Below are positions 43,235 through 54,011 of a stretch of DNA of 64,000 nucleotides, one piece after another (the first letter of the stretch is position 1; every line of letters begins with the position of its first letter). Source of the stretch: Luzula sylvatica (Eukaryota; Streptophyta; Magnoliopsida; Poales; Juncaceae); NCBI GenBank assembly GCA_946800325.1, contig OX326960.1, forward strand, positions 36,361,629 through 36,425,628. The letters run 5' to 3'. The notes beneath the pieces were generated by a model. It searched no databases and had not been told where the DNA came from. It saw only the letters and a list, made by a program, of their open reading frames with translations. A program made the position numbers and the translations under genes.

Positions 43235-43248
43235 CTATTGTAAAATTT

Positions 43249-43980
43249 ACTGGTTGAAAATATTTTTAATTAATATAATTAAACCATGCACGTTGTTATA
43301 AATTTATGTATACATATATTTATGAATTATTTTAAAAATATATAATTTAGCAAAATAAATTAGGATATTTATTTTAATTAATTAATTTGTTCCATAAATC
43401 TGATTATTTATAATTTATAATCACAACTAAGTATTTATGATTTAAGTAATCACAAATATTATGTTAGATATTTTCGAAAATTATAATGAAAAATGAATGG
43501 TTTTTATAAATTGTTATAATCAAATTTAATTTAATTGATTATTAAAATTAATAAATATAGTGTGAATAAGTGTGTGTCCTGTTCTTAATCGAGGGTTTTC
43601 ATGTTCTCTCCATAATTTGTTTGTCTTTGATAATTATGGACTAACTTGGGCCGTTTGATCAAATTTCAGATTGTTCTTGTAACTTTGGTGATCTGATCTA
43701 ATCTCCTTTGCGTGTATATTTCAAAAATCAACTTGTATCGTATCAATTCTCACTGTATGTATCGGATAATTCACTTGATGTATTTGAACATTTTGTTTTA
43801 AAATAATATAAGATACTTCTTGGATATTTCTAACGCGTGAAAAAAATATTAAATTTTAAATCGAAATAAATAAATAATACATGTAAGTAGATAACTAAAT
43901 ATAATAAATATCAGTACCGTGCTTGCAGTACAACACAAGACCTCACAAAAAAAAAATGAAAAATTGATTGAAAAATAGTG
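43249..43980. other. AT-rich spacer downstream of LFG copy 2
   Basis: No gene is seen. The last part should hold the 3' UTR of LFG copy 2. Confidence 0.4.
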
Positions 43981-44016
43981 ACGTAGAATTATTTTTACGA
44001 ACTAGTCCCTCATTTT

Positions 44017-45010
44017 TTACGAATCGACAGCGCCTAATACAGTGAGTAAATTCATGAAAAGGTTGATGACGTCTAGATACAAATCGAGCGCCGCAATGAG
44101 ATAATCGTCATAATCAAATCGCTTGATTATGTTATCGGTGTCGTAAATTATGAATCCGCAGAAAACCAGTGCTGAAATGCCGGCTATAATCGTGTGAACA
44201 AGCTTCCCCATAGGGAAGAATATCTGCAACAAAACAACACAACTTAATATTGATTTATTTTGCATTTTTTTTTTTTGTAATTACCTGCACGAGGCCGAAT
44301 ATCATGAGGATAAGAAGGGCTGCGAAAAGAAAAGGACCAAGAAAATTAAAATCTTGGCCTCTCTTTGCAGCCCAAAATGTGTAGAGAGTAAGTCCCACGA
44401 ATATAATCAATGTCACTGATGCAGCTTCCATTACCACTTTTCCTGTTCCATCCAAATATTCATATTATTTTTTCTTATCAATCCACTAATCCCAATAAAT
44501 CAATAAATCAAGAAAATAATAATATTGTTCATAACTAAAAAAGGGTGAATCGAAATTTTTTGGGGGGGCGAAACGTACCGCTTTTGGCGAGACAAGCTAA
44601 GCCGACCATGGCGCTCATGCAGAGTGTGAATATCACAAGGAGAATCATATTTATCGGATGGCGATCTTTCAGGAAGCACATTGCAATTAAAACTGTGCAA
44701 ATCGATTCATAAACATAGTTAAAATTAAAAAAAAAAACACAAATTCAATTTATGATTTATATCGATTGAAATTACCTATGAAGCTTAGAACAGTGATACC
44801 GATCATGACGCCGATGCCAGCGACTGTGAGGAAGAAGGCGCGGATGGCCGGTACGAAAGTAAAAATGCATGTTGCGATGGTCGTCAACAAGAGTTGAGCC
44901 GACAAGATGCAATAAACCTTGCGAATGAAGCCCCATCGTAGCCGTGGATCTTCCATCATGTTCGGGTACATCGGCCCCGATTCGATGTCACCATGGTTGT
45001 GCTTGCCCAT
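44017..45010 (-). CDS. LIFEGUARD / BAX inhibitor-1 family membrane protein, tandem copy 2
   Basis: Four exons on the minus strand (45010-44776, 44692-44579, 44442-44285, 44223-44017) join to 237 residues with the same intron phases as copy 1. The first three exons have exactly the lengths of copy 1 (235, 114, 158 bases). The start at 45010 was chosen because it gives the family's MGKHNHGDIESG; an in-frame upstream ATG at 45061 would add 17 residues with no counterpart in copy 1. The BI-1 signature IIYDTDNIIKRFDYDDYL is intact, and the C terminus differs slightly (TVLGAVDS in place of TLLGSIE). The family role is the same as for copy 1. A Helitron separates the first roughly 90 bases of the upstream region from the rest of the ancestral promoter. 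Confidence 0.93.
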
Positions 45011-45104
45011 TCTTCTCTCTTGAAGATTGATCACAAAGAAAGAAAGAAAGTAATACTTCAAATAGGATTGAAACGTCGAAGAGGGTGGGAATTAACCAAC
45101 CCCC

Positions 45105-46406
45105 TTATTTTGGACCCATCTTTAAGCAATTTCCTCATGCCACCTCATCACAACTAATGCCACATCATCACAATTATTTCAACCATTAGATTATGATATG
45201 TGGCAATATATGAACCATAGATTAATTTTTGATTTTGTGTGATTATGTTTTATTTGTAGATATTTATTTGTCCCTTATTTTACACATAATTTTAAGCAAT
45301 TTTAGAAGGCCACATCACCTTACACGGATGACATGTCAAAATATTATTTGTTAGGTTCATGTTGAACCAATTGTATTTGATTTTCAATTTTTTCACAATA
45401 TGTTACATGATCAATTGTGAATACAAATAGAATGTGAAGAGTTTAAATATCTAACATTAATAAATTAATATATAATATCATAAATACATCAAATATTGTT
45501 AGTATTTTCATAATATAATTTAAAAAAATTAAGAAATATATTCGCTTGAATTTTATCTTTATTTTGAGATCCATATTATCATATATTTAATATTTTTCTC
45601 TAACTTAAAATCATGAAAACAATTATGTAAAAAAAGAAATAAAAATAAATATAATTACATTAATGACTTGTAAACCTAATAATTAATATTTTTAAAACTA
45701 TAATTGATAAAAATTGCACATACTACTAAGTATGTTATTATCATATATTCAATACTTTTCTCTAACATAAAATTATGAAAACAATTATGTAAAAAAATAT
45801 ATATAATTACATTAATGACTTATAATCCTAATTATTATTATTTTTTTTAAACATATAATTGAAAAAAATTGCACATCCTAATAATTATTATTATTTTTAA
45901 AACAATTATGTTATATTTGTATTTTTACTTAAAACAGTTTTATTTTGATCTCTAAAAAAAAAAAATGAAATATATTTATTTACTAAACACAAATAATTTC
46001 TTTAATTTATATAATATTTTTCAATAATAAACATGAAACATAAAAATTATCAGACAAAAATAATTTTTTTTAACTTTTACAATGTTATTATTCTTAATTT
46101 TAGATATGAAAATTTAGAATATCATATGGTTTTAATTTTTGTTTATGTCCACGCATGTTGTTTTATTAATTTATAGTGACATTTATTATTTTTTTTATAT
46201 GTTGTATTAAAATATTAAATAAATATTTCGTAATGTGTCATATTCAAAAATAATATAATGATTTTGTCATAATCAAACTTTCTTAATCAATATGATATTT
46301 ATTTTTATAAAGTCTTATATTTGATCCCGAAAAATCATAACTATATATTATGTGTATGATAAATCAAATGAAACAAAACCGCCGCGAAGCGCGGGTAATC
46401 TCCTAG
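45105..46406. mobile_element. Helitron (nonautonomous), in the LFG copy 2 promoter
   Basis: The 3' terminus is canonical: a GC hairpin CCGCG-AAG-CGCGG at 46382-46394, then a short spacer and CTAG at 46403-46406, followed by a host T. The left portion (about 45105-45330) has AAGCAATTTCCTCATGCCAC and AAGCAATTTTAGAAGGCCAC words reminiscent of plant Helitron ends. The exact 5' end (TC after a host A) is not certain; ATCTTTAAGC near 45119 is one candidate. It encodes no Rep/helicase. The flanks are contiguous in the paralogous LFG copy 1 promoter. Confidence 0.82.
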
Positions 46407-46760
46407 TGATATATTAATATACAAAACAACGCGGATTATTATTTATGGTTTCTTTTCCTTTTTAAACCATGAAATTGTTCCGTGTTTATGTTAAATATGT
46501 GTGAGCATTAGTGTTTATGCAGCTTTGATGACCAATCTTATCTTATTACCTACTAAAAGCTGTGAGCATTATTTCAATTATGCCCCTACAAAATAGGAAT
46601 ATATCACGTACTTGGCAACATTATTTGTTTTTAGGAAAATGGTATGATATTAGGAAATTTTGTAAGGTTATATATATAATTTGACGCGGGTATTTAATAT
46701 GTAAATCTCTTGGTATTCATCTCAATAAAAAAAAACTGATTTGCTGCATTAAACATGATT
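46407..46760. other. Displaced distal promoter of LFG copy 2
   Basis: The part from about 46430 to 46632 (ACGCGGATTATTATTTATGG, TGTGAGCATTAGTGTTTATG, CCCCTACAAAATAGGAATAT) aligns with 40979-41185 upstream of LFG copy 1. It is ancestral promoter or flank, now about 1.3 kb further from the gene because of the Helitron. Confidence 0.7.
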
Positions 46761-46761
46761 T

Positions 46762-46926
46762 GGGAGTAATGATACATGCCATGAATATATGATCACGAAT
46801 TGACCACAACTGCCACGTGGCAGCTGCCCATTGGTTGCATTAAAGTTGTGTAAAAGTTGCAGCCAATGGATAGCTGCCACGTGGCAGTTGTGGTCATATA
46901 TTCATGGCCTGTATCATTACTCATGA
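46762..46926. mobile_element. Palindromic MITE with G-boxes, copy 1
   Basis: The element is almost one perfect inverted repeat: GAGTAATGATACATGCCATG at one end and its complement at the other, with a short centre near 46845. Each arm carries TGCCACGTGGCA, a G-box core in a palindromic context, plus CCATTGG, an inverted CCAAT. The flanks ATGATTTGG and ATGATTTAG (8 of 9 identical) look like a 9-base target duplication, typical of Mutator-like elements. Confidence 0.8.
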
Positions 46927-47910
46927 TTTAGTTTGCGGATTGTGTATGTTTTCTCAATCTGATATGTCATGTCATTATATCAGAAATATATTTACGTGAA
47001 ATTAAGAGTAAAAAATATGGTGATCCTAAAAATTGGGGTGTACATGATTGTATCGTGTTGGATGATTTGGAGTTTGGACGAATCCCGATTTTCTATTTTC
47101 TGATTATATAAGATGAACTTTTTGTCTCTTGTCAAATTTTTTTTAAGAAACTTATATTTACGTGGTATATTTAAACAAATTAATTACATCAAATTACATT
47201 ATTTAAGAAAAAAAATGGTTTATTGTAACTTGTAACCCTAAAAAGAAAACTAATTAGGGTTTGCCGTCAAAACATGACGGTCGCCTTCTTCTTCTTAGAT
47301 TTGCGTATTTCTCGGCCGCCGCCGCTATCTTAACCAACATATATTATATATTACTAAAATTGCATCCAAACATGCTCTAGTAAAATAAACCTAAATTTTT
47401 TCTTAACTTTGAAAAACTTGATATTCCTTAGTCATCCAAAAAGATAACAAAAAAAAAGTAAGTTATGATGGATAAGAAACTAATTAAACACCGGAAGAAA
47501 GATAATTCTTAAATTGTACTTGATATGGATGAATATAGAATATAAGAGCTCAATACCAACCATTTGAAGAAAAAGTAGATGAACTAAAAAAAACTCAAGA
47601 AATTTTTGTTCTTACCAATCAACTAAAAAAAGAATTGAAAAGAGAAAACGAAAAGTGAAAAAAGCAAGAAATATGTATTACAAAATTAGTTCCAACTGAC
47701 CAAATATAACAAGGATTAGATAAATTACTTAATTTATTTGGTCCATTTCAATTTTTTATGTACTTGAGTTGAGTTACGTTACGGATGGAGAAGCAAGAGG
47801 AAATAAAGACAATGGAAAATAAAGAAAAGAGAGAGGAGTAATTATGGCAGAGAGAGAAAGAGTCATGATTATGGGAAGAGAGAGGCATTATTTTCTCTAT
47901 TACCCGAATG
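46927..47910. other. AT-rich spacer, no gene seen
   Basis: A short block at 47255-47330 (TTGCCGTCAAAACATGACGG and GGCCGCCGCCGC) is GC-rich but has no reading frame I can support. Confidence 0.4.
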
Positions 47911-48081
47911 AGTAATGATACAGACCAAGAATTAGGTATCCCGAATTGTTCACACCTGCCACGTGGCAGCTTTCGATTGGCTGCATTAAAGTTGTGCAAA
48001 AGATGCAGCCAATCGGAAGCTGCCACGTGACAGGTGTGGACAATTCGGGATACCTAATTCGTGGTCCCTATCATTACTCTT
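47911..48081. mobile_element. Palindromic MITE with G-boxes, copy 2
   Basis: Same family as 46762-46926: GAGTAATGATACAGACCA ends, CTGCCACGTGGCAG in the left arm and CTGCCACGTGACAG in the right arm, and ATTGGCTGCA / TGCAGCCAAT around the centre. The flanks TTACCCGAAT and TTACACGAAT differ at one base, so a 9-10 base target duplication is likely. The two copies differ in the arm outside the G-box (AATTAGGTATCCCG here). Confidence 0.8.
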
Positions 48082-48269
48082 ACACGAATACTTCAAAAAC
48101 AAAAACACTTGAGCTCCCGAAGTAAAATACAAATCCATTCCCGAATCATAAAAATACATACAAATTGTTAATGGGCCCCACATGAATCCATCAAGATTTT
48201 TACCATATACTATACTTCGGGGTCAATTCGGTAATCTATTTCGTGCTATGTAGTCTCCTTGCTTAAAAA

Positions 48270-48725
48270 ATGGAGAAATATTCTAAGGATACAAGTATTC
48301 GATACAGATACGAATGCGTCACATGACGTATTCGATTATTTTAATATTTATTTTTTTCGAATACGGCTGGAACACGACATAGGAGATGCTTACATGATAC
48401 GACTAGGACACTTCATTTATGATACTTCGGTCCATAATATTTTTAAATAAATTATATGTGATACTTTTAGTATACTTCTAAACTAATTCTAGGATATTTT
48501 TAGAACAAATTTAGGATATTTTTGTGATACTCGTATTGTTAGATTTATTTTTTTTATTGCAATAATATTTAATTAAAAAGTATTATTAATTAATTAATTA
48601 ATTATAATATAAAATATATTAAAATAATTATTATATCGCAATATTGTATTCGTGATTTTTTGAAAATTGTCGTATCGCCGTGTCTGTATCGAATACGATA
48701 CTCGTATTTGTATTCGTGCAACATA
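48270..48725. repeat. Degenerate inverted-repeat element (GTATCGTATTCG-type)
   Basis: The left side has ACAAGTATTCGATACAGATA. The right side, read on the complement, has ACGAGTATCGTATTCGATAC and AGACACGGCG. These are inverted relative to each other with an AT-rich interior. No target duplication was found, so it is called a repeat only. Confidence 0.5.
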
Positions 48726-49025
48726 GATCATTTTCTATTTTCCATGCATCATTTCCTTTTCTTATCTGAAAAAAACTGAGCAAAATGCTTTGTTTATTTT
48801 GATTAGTTTTATATACAAATTGCCTATAAATTCCTTACCTAAAAAGTTTACTATAATATCCTAATATTCATCCAAACATGTGTAATTTTGAATTTTTTTT
48901 AATATGCATATCCAAACATGTGTTAGTACAAATTTTGAATTTTTTTCTTAAACTAAAAATTACCGGATATTCCTTAGTGATCCAAACAAAATAATCAAAT
49001 ATTTTTTACTTTTCTTCTCTAGTAC
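48726..49025. other. AT-rich spacer, no gene seen
   Basis: A duplicated CATCCAAACATGTG word occurs at about 48868 and 48908. Nothing else is seen. Confidence 0.35.
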
Positions 49026-49029
49026 ATTA

Positions 49030-49107
49030 GAAACATACTCAAAAGCATATTATTACGAAACATACTCAAAAGCATATTATTACGAAACATACTCAAAAGC
49101 ATATTAT
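49030..49107. repeat. Tandem repeat, three units of 27 bases
   Basis: The unit begins GAAACATACTCAAAAGCATA and ends TTATTAC. Three near-identical copies lie downstream of LFG copy 3, which is on the minus strand. Confidence 0.9.
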
Positions 49108-49338
49108 TATTATTAATAATTAATAATTTATTAAAGTTTATATGCAGACTTTCCATCCATTATATACAGCAGAACTAATTCATACCAACTCCAAAAAAAA
49201 AAAAAAATCATATCCACAAATTTCTAACACACATCCCTTGAAGATACCCAAACAAAATATTAACATAAATTCATCCTCCAATTATATTTCCAAACCATTC
49301 AATACAAATAAATCTCTGCACAATTCAAACCTTTTAAT

Positions 49339-50390
49339 TTATCTATCTGCGGCTCTGAGCAGAGTGAGTAGATTAAGGAAAAGATTGATAATATCGAGGT
49401 ACAGCACCACCGCGGCCCAAATATATTCATCGTATGTGTACCTCTTTATAAGATTATCGGTGTCGTAAACTATATATCCCGAGAATACGAGCGCTCCCAA
49501 TCCGCCATATATCATCACCGAGATCTTCCCCAGTGGAAAAAGTATCTGCGCGAGGAAAAAGAAAGAGGGGCGTTGATGATATTTTATTTTATTTTTCGTG
49601 TTTTGTAGGGGTATTTGTGAAAAATGGAGTGTATGTGTACCTGGATGAAGGAGAAGGCGATAAGAACGATCACGGCGCCGAAAAGGAATGGGCCGAGGAA
49701 ATTGAAGTCCTGGCCTCGCTTGGCTGCCCAGAATGTGTACATCGTCAGACCGATCACCACTGCACTCGTCAGAATCGCTGCTTCCAGAATTATCTTGCCT
49801 GTGTATTCAATTTCATGATTAGAGTTTATGTGTTGTGAAGTATGTGCGATAATTATTGAGAATTGAGAAAAGTAACTAACCGCTAGTGAAAGCGCAAGAC
49901 ATGCCTACGGCGAAGCTAATGGAGGCGGTGAACAATCCGAGCAGTAGAAGATTCACGGGATGCTTCTGGTGGTAATAATACAATGGGATCATAACTGCAA
50001 AATTCCCAAATAAAAAGTTAGAAATCAAGAAATTTCAAATCGTAAGTACTAATTTAGGAAATTCCGATTGAAAAGAAATGAAATTCTAAAATTATATGGA
50101 TCAAAAAAGACAAAGAGGGAAAGAAAAACCGTACATAAGAAGGGAAGGATGAGAAGAAGAATATAAACAGCGAATCCACTGGTAGAAGAGGTCAGAAAAG
50201 TCGTGATCGCCGTAACTTTAACAACCACACCGGCAACGACCGCCGTCAAGGCTAACTGGAAAGACAGAATGACGTAAATCTTGCGGATGAACGCCCATCG
50301 AAGATCGACGCTCTCCGACATCCCGGGGTACAACAATTCCCCTGATTCTATGTCCTTATCCATTGTCTGGTCTTTGTTAAAATTCCACAT
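49339..50390 (-). CDS. LIFEGUARD / BAX inhibitor-1 family membrane protein, tandem copy 3 (divergent)
   Basis: Four exons on the minus strand (50390-50135, 49994-49881, 49798-49641, 49545-49339) join to 244 residues. Intron phases, and the lengths of exons 2 and 3 (114 and 158 bases), match copies 1 and 2, but the protein is clearly more divergent. It begins MWNFNKDQTMDKDIESGELL, then LRWAFIRKIYVILSFQLALT, several membrane segments, PLYYYHQKHPVN, and ends TLLRAADR. A second in-frame Met (MDKDIESG) nine codons later is an alternative start and resembles the start of copies 1 and 2. The role is expected to be as for the other members. Its leader has CTAGGGTTTGGTC near 50401. Its 5' flank is duplicated, without the coding part, at 54012-54400 plus 55653-55850. 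Confidence 0.92.
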
Positions 50391-50652
50391 GGTGAATTTC
50401 TAGGGTTTGGTCGAAATTGAGAATAGAGAGAGTTCGAGGAAGACGAGAAGATGAAGATGGATTTCGTGTAAGGACGCCTCTTTAGCGAAGGAGGAATATA
50501 TGATGGTATCGGTTCATGGTGGACTGTATGCTAATTATAACCTGACACGTATTAATTTTATGACCGGCGAAGAGTTTGTTTTTAATTTTCATAAATATTA
50601 GGACATGGTTTGAAAATTTCTCAAGAAAAACTATTAGTAGTAGATAAATATT

Positions 50653-50671
50653 TTGGAATAATTACAAATTC

Positions 50672-50702
<31 letters not shown>

Positions 50703-50711
50703 GAATAATTA
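50653..50711. mobile_element. Poly(A) micro-insertion with 12-base target duplication
   Basis: TTGGAATAATTA occurs at 50653-50664 and 50700-50711. Between the copies lie only CAAATTC and 28 A residues. This is what a retroposed tail with almost no body would leave. A slippage origin of the A run is possible, but it would not explain the flanking duplication. Confidence 0.55.
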
Positions 50712-51176
50712 TAGAAATATGAAATAATTCATTATTTTAATTAGAGAAATATGAAATAATTTAGTAATTTATTTTAATTCGTTAAGGTTCCAGCAATTTT
50801 ATGGAATAGAAATATTGTTTTACAAAATTAAAGTACAATTAATTACTAACAGAATATTTAATATATAATTGTGTATTTATTTTGAACACATGTGCCCGAA
50901 GTCGGAGAAGAAGTGTTAGAAGTTTTCATCAAATTTTTTGTCTCGGCGTATTTCTCATAAAAACACTTTCACTTGCGAGAGTGCAATCTTTACGGAGAAA
51001 TTGACGGTATTGTTTGACGAAAGTTTCTTGATGAATATGATATATATTATTTCATAATGATTACTGAAATAATCTTAAATTTTGATCTTCTCCGGTATCT
51101 TATTTTGTTTACAAACCAGAACAAATTTTTTGCATATACAATTACTACCAATAATTTCACTTTCACGTATACATAT

Positions 51177-51762
51177 CACTGTTGTAAAAAACGGTGAAAA
51201 ACGGTAGAAAAACGATGTTTCGGTGGAAAAATGTTCCGTTTTTTACAAGACGGTTTGAAAAAATGGTCAAACATTTTTTTACCGTGCTTGACCGTTTTTT
51301 TGGGAAAAAAACGTTTTACGGTTCGAAAAACGGTTGTTTTTCACAACAAAAAAATTGAAATTTTGATTATTTACCGTTTTTCAGCCAAATAAAATTATAA
51401 TTTTTTTTACTTACGGTTGTCCCGAATGATGTTAATGATTTTACTATTTAGTTTATGTTTGGATTTGAGTTTATATTTTGATGTTACGTTTTGTTGGACA
51501 TTCGTTTTGATATTACGTTTATGTTAGACATTCGTTTTGATGTTATGTTTTATGTTGGATGTTGTTTATGTTATTTTTTTACTATTAAAAAATTAAATTA
51601 TTATATATTTTTTTTGGTTTCATCTATAAATTTTAATTAAATTATTATCGATTTCGGTGCCCGTTTTTTCACCGTTTTTGCACCGTTTTTTCACCGTTTT
51701 ACGGTAATCCCGTTTTACGGTCTCCGACCGTTCCGTACCGTTTTCCGTATTTTACAACATTG
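51177..51762. mobile_element. Nonautonomous hAT-like element rich in ACCGTTTT repeats
   Basis: An exact 8-base duplication ATACATAT flanks the element (51169-51176 and 51763-51770). Terminal inverted repeats are CACTGTTGTAAAA and the complement CAATGTTGTAAAA. Both subterminal regions are packed with ACCGTTTT / AAAACGGT words, in opposite orientation on the two sides. Such repeated subterminal words often serve as transposase binding sites in hAT elements. It is 586 bases long with no coding capacity, and is a different family from 31194-31780. Confidence 0.88.
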
Positions 51763-51997
51763 ATACATATAGATATCTTCATCATGTATGAATTGTGATT
51801 TAATCACACTTCAAAAATGCTTTCTATGATTCAATCAGAAACAAAATTAGTTTCACATATATAGATATTTTCATCATGTATGAGTTGTGAATCGAATCAC
51901 ACGATAAAACTCGTGTCCTGAGGACGTACACTACTGGAAGGTTTTGTTTTTACATCGTTTTTATTATACGTATGACTTCTGAGTATGATAAAGAAAA

Positions 51998-52862
51998 GGG
52001 AAATTTACAAATAACCTCCTAACTTTTTTTGAATTTACAAAAACCCTCATAACTTTTGAGAAACTCCAAAAAAACCTTACATACAAGGTTTTCTTTTCAA
52101 TTACCCCCCTATAGGGGTATTTCATGGTATTATAATTTTTTGGACCAAAATACCACTTTGTTTTTTATCTTTAAATTTAATAAACATATTTTCGTATTAT
52201 TTTATTAATTTAAAATCACTATAAATATTTGTTAACATATACTAATTTAAAAAAACTATATGTCATATACATAATCTTAATCTTTTATTTATTATATAGT
52301 TTTTCATAGAAAATTAAAATTAAATAAAAATATGATATAAAAAATATTCTTGGAAATATCTTGAGAAATTAATATTTAGTAAAAAAATATGATGTTCACT
52401 CATGCATTGCTAATTTGATAAAAAAAATACTATTTAGTAACTATTTTTACTAACAACTATTTAACATTAAAATTAAATATTAGAATAATATTAATTTGTC
52501 AAGATATTTTCAGGAATATTTTTTATATCATATTTTTATTTAATTTTAGTTTTCTATGATAAAATATATAATAAATAAAAGATTAAAATTATGTATATGA
52601 CATATAGTTTTTTAAATTAGTATATGTTAAAAAATATTTATAATAATTTTAAATTAATAAAATAATACAACAATATGTTTATTAATTTTAAAGATGAAAA
52701 ATAGAGGGGTATTTTGGTCCCAACAAATTGTAATATCATGAAATACCCCTATAGGGATAATTGAAATGAAAATCTTGTATGTAGGGTTTTTTTGGAGTTT
52801 CTCAAAAGTTAGGGGTTTTTTGTAAATTCAAGAAAAGTTAGGGGATTATTTGTAAATTTCCC
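51998..52862. mobile_element. 865-base palindromic MULE-type element, copy 1
   Basis: The ends are GGGAAATTTACAAATAACC and its complement. The two halves mirror each other almost to the centre, for example CCCTATAGGGGTATTTCATG on the left against its complement on the right, and TATGTCATATACATAAT against ATTATGTATATGACATA-like sequence. The flanks TAAAGAAAA and GAAAGAAAA match at 8 of 9 bases. A 9-base target duplication with long terminal repeats indicates a Mutator-like MITE. A transcript would fold into a single long hairpin. Confidence 0.82.
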
Positions 52863-52871
52863 GAAAGAAAA

Positions 52872-53220
52872 TAATATTTATCAGCTGGCTTTAATATTCA
52901 TTTAATATTAATAAACAATGAACGGACATTAAATTAGCTACTAATTTTTCTTTTGCCAATACATTTTCAAAGTACATAATGTAACGATTATTATTAGTTT
53001 ATACAAAAATATTGAGTGGAATTTGTTATGAATAATAATAATAATAATAATAACAACAACAACAATAGTAATAATAATGTAATAATAACAATAAAATAAT
53101 GATAATAATAGTACAAATAATAATAACAATAAGAAAAACAACAACGACAACAATTATTATAATAACAATAAAATAATAGTAATAATAAAAATAAGTATGG
53201 TATAAAAGTTTTGGTACTTA

Positions 53221-53300
<80 letters not shown>
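52872..53300. repeat. Trinucleotide (ATA/ACA) tract then TA microsatellite
   Basis: 53030-53190 is an irregular AATAATAAC/ACAACA tract and 53226-53300 is a TA array. The short stretch between (AAAGTTTTGGTACTTAATGC) repeats part of the neighbouring MITE arm. Confidence 0.85.
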
Positions 53301-53302
<2 letters not shown>

Positions 53303-53512
53303 GAGAGAGGCTAACATACTTAATTAAGTACCAAAGTTTTGATACTTAATGTTTTTTAACCACTGGATTTACATTGAGATTTTTGTTTTTTCATGATGAT
53401 CTTGAAATTTTGTGCACATCATTAAATGCAAAAATCTCAATACAAATCCAATGATTTAAAAACATTAAGTACCAAAACTTGTCTACTTAATTAAGTAGGT
53501 TAGCCTCCCTCT
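53301..53512. mobile_element. MITE with long inverted repeats flanked by TA
   Basis: The left arm is AGAGAGAGGCTAACATACTT, then AATTAAGTACC; the right arm is the complement, ending GTTAGCCTCCCTCT. Each arm is about 85 bases, around a centre near 53395. The flanks are TA microsatellites, so a TA target (as in Tc1/mariner Stowaway MITEs) is possible but cannot be shown. Confidence 0.7.
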
Positions 53513-54011
53513 ATATATATATAATTACAAAATAATCAATACTTCAGTTTTTAAAATAATATTATAATGTTACATCATAATATCCGTTTTAATATCCGAA
53601 TATGATCCATATGCATATATGTATCCGACAATATCCAAATCATATCCGTACCCATTTAATTTCCGAGCCGTATCCGGATCCGGATAATTTCGTATTCGAA
53701 TACGTATCCGGAAAAAAAAAATATGAATATGTATATGGTATTACCACTATCCGAATCCTTGACACCCCTAGCCGTCCACCATTTATGTTTTATACTATAT
53801 TTTTTCTAAATACAATACATGTTGATAAATGATATATTTTTTCTAAATACCATACATGTTGATGTTATACATTTTTACACGTACGTCTTGATTCGTTATA
53901 CCTTTAACCTTTTAGATGCAATATATCTTTTTTAATTATATATTATGATTCATCTTTTAACATCATTAATACTATTTTTTTGACCTAGTATATTATTTTG
54001 TGACGTCTAAA
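53513..54011. other. Spacer with the right end of a decayed hAT-like element
   Basis: 53585-53772 has the ATCCGGATCC / CGTATCCGG words of the 31194 family and the right terminus TTGACACCCCTA at about 53759-53770. The left terminus is not found. 53783-53870 carries a duplicated TTTTTTCTAAATAC.ATACATGTTGAT. No gene is seen. Confidence 0.55.

Noticed and set aside
45010..45061. Upstream in-frame ATG for LIFEGUARD copy 2 adding 17 residues
   Set aside because: The sister gene begins at the MGKHNHGDIESG methionine and has no counterpart to the extension.
49030..49107. Regular direct repeats that could suggest a CRISPR array
   Set aside because: Units are contiguous with no spacers, and the genome is a plant nuclear one.
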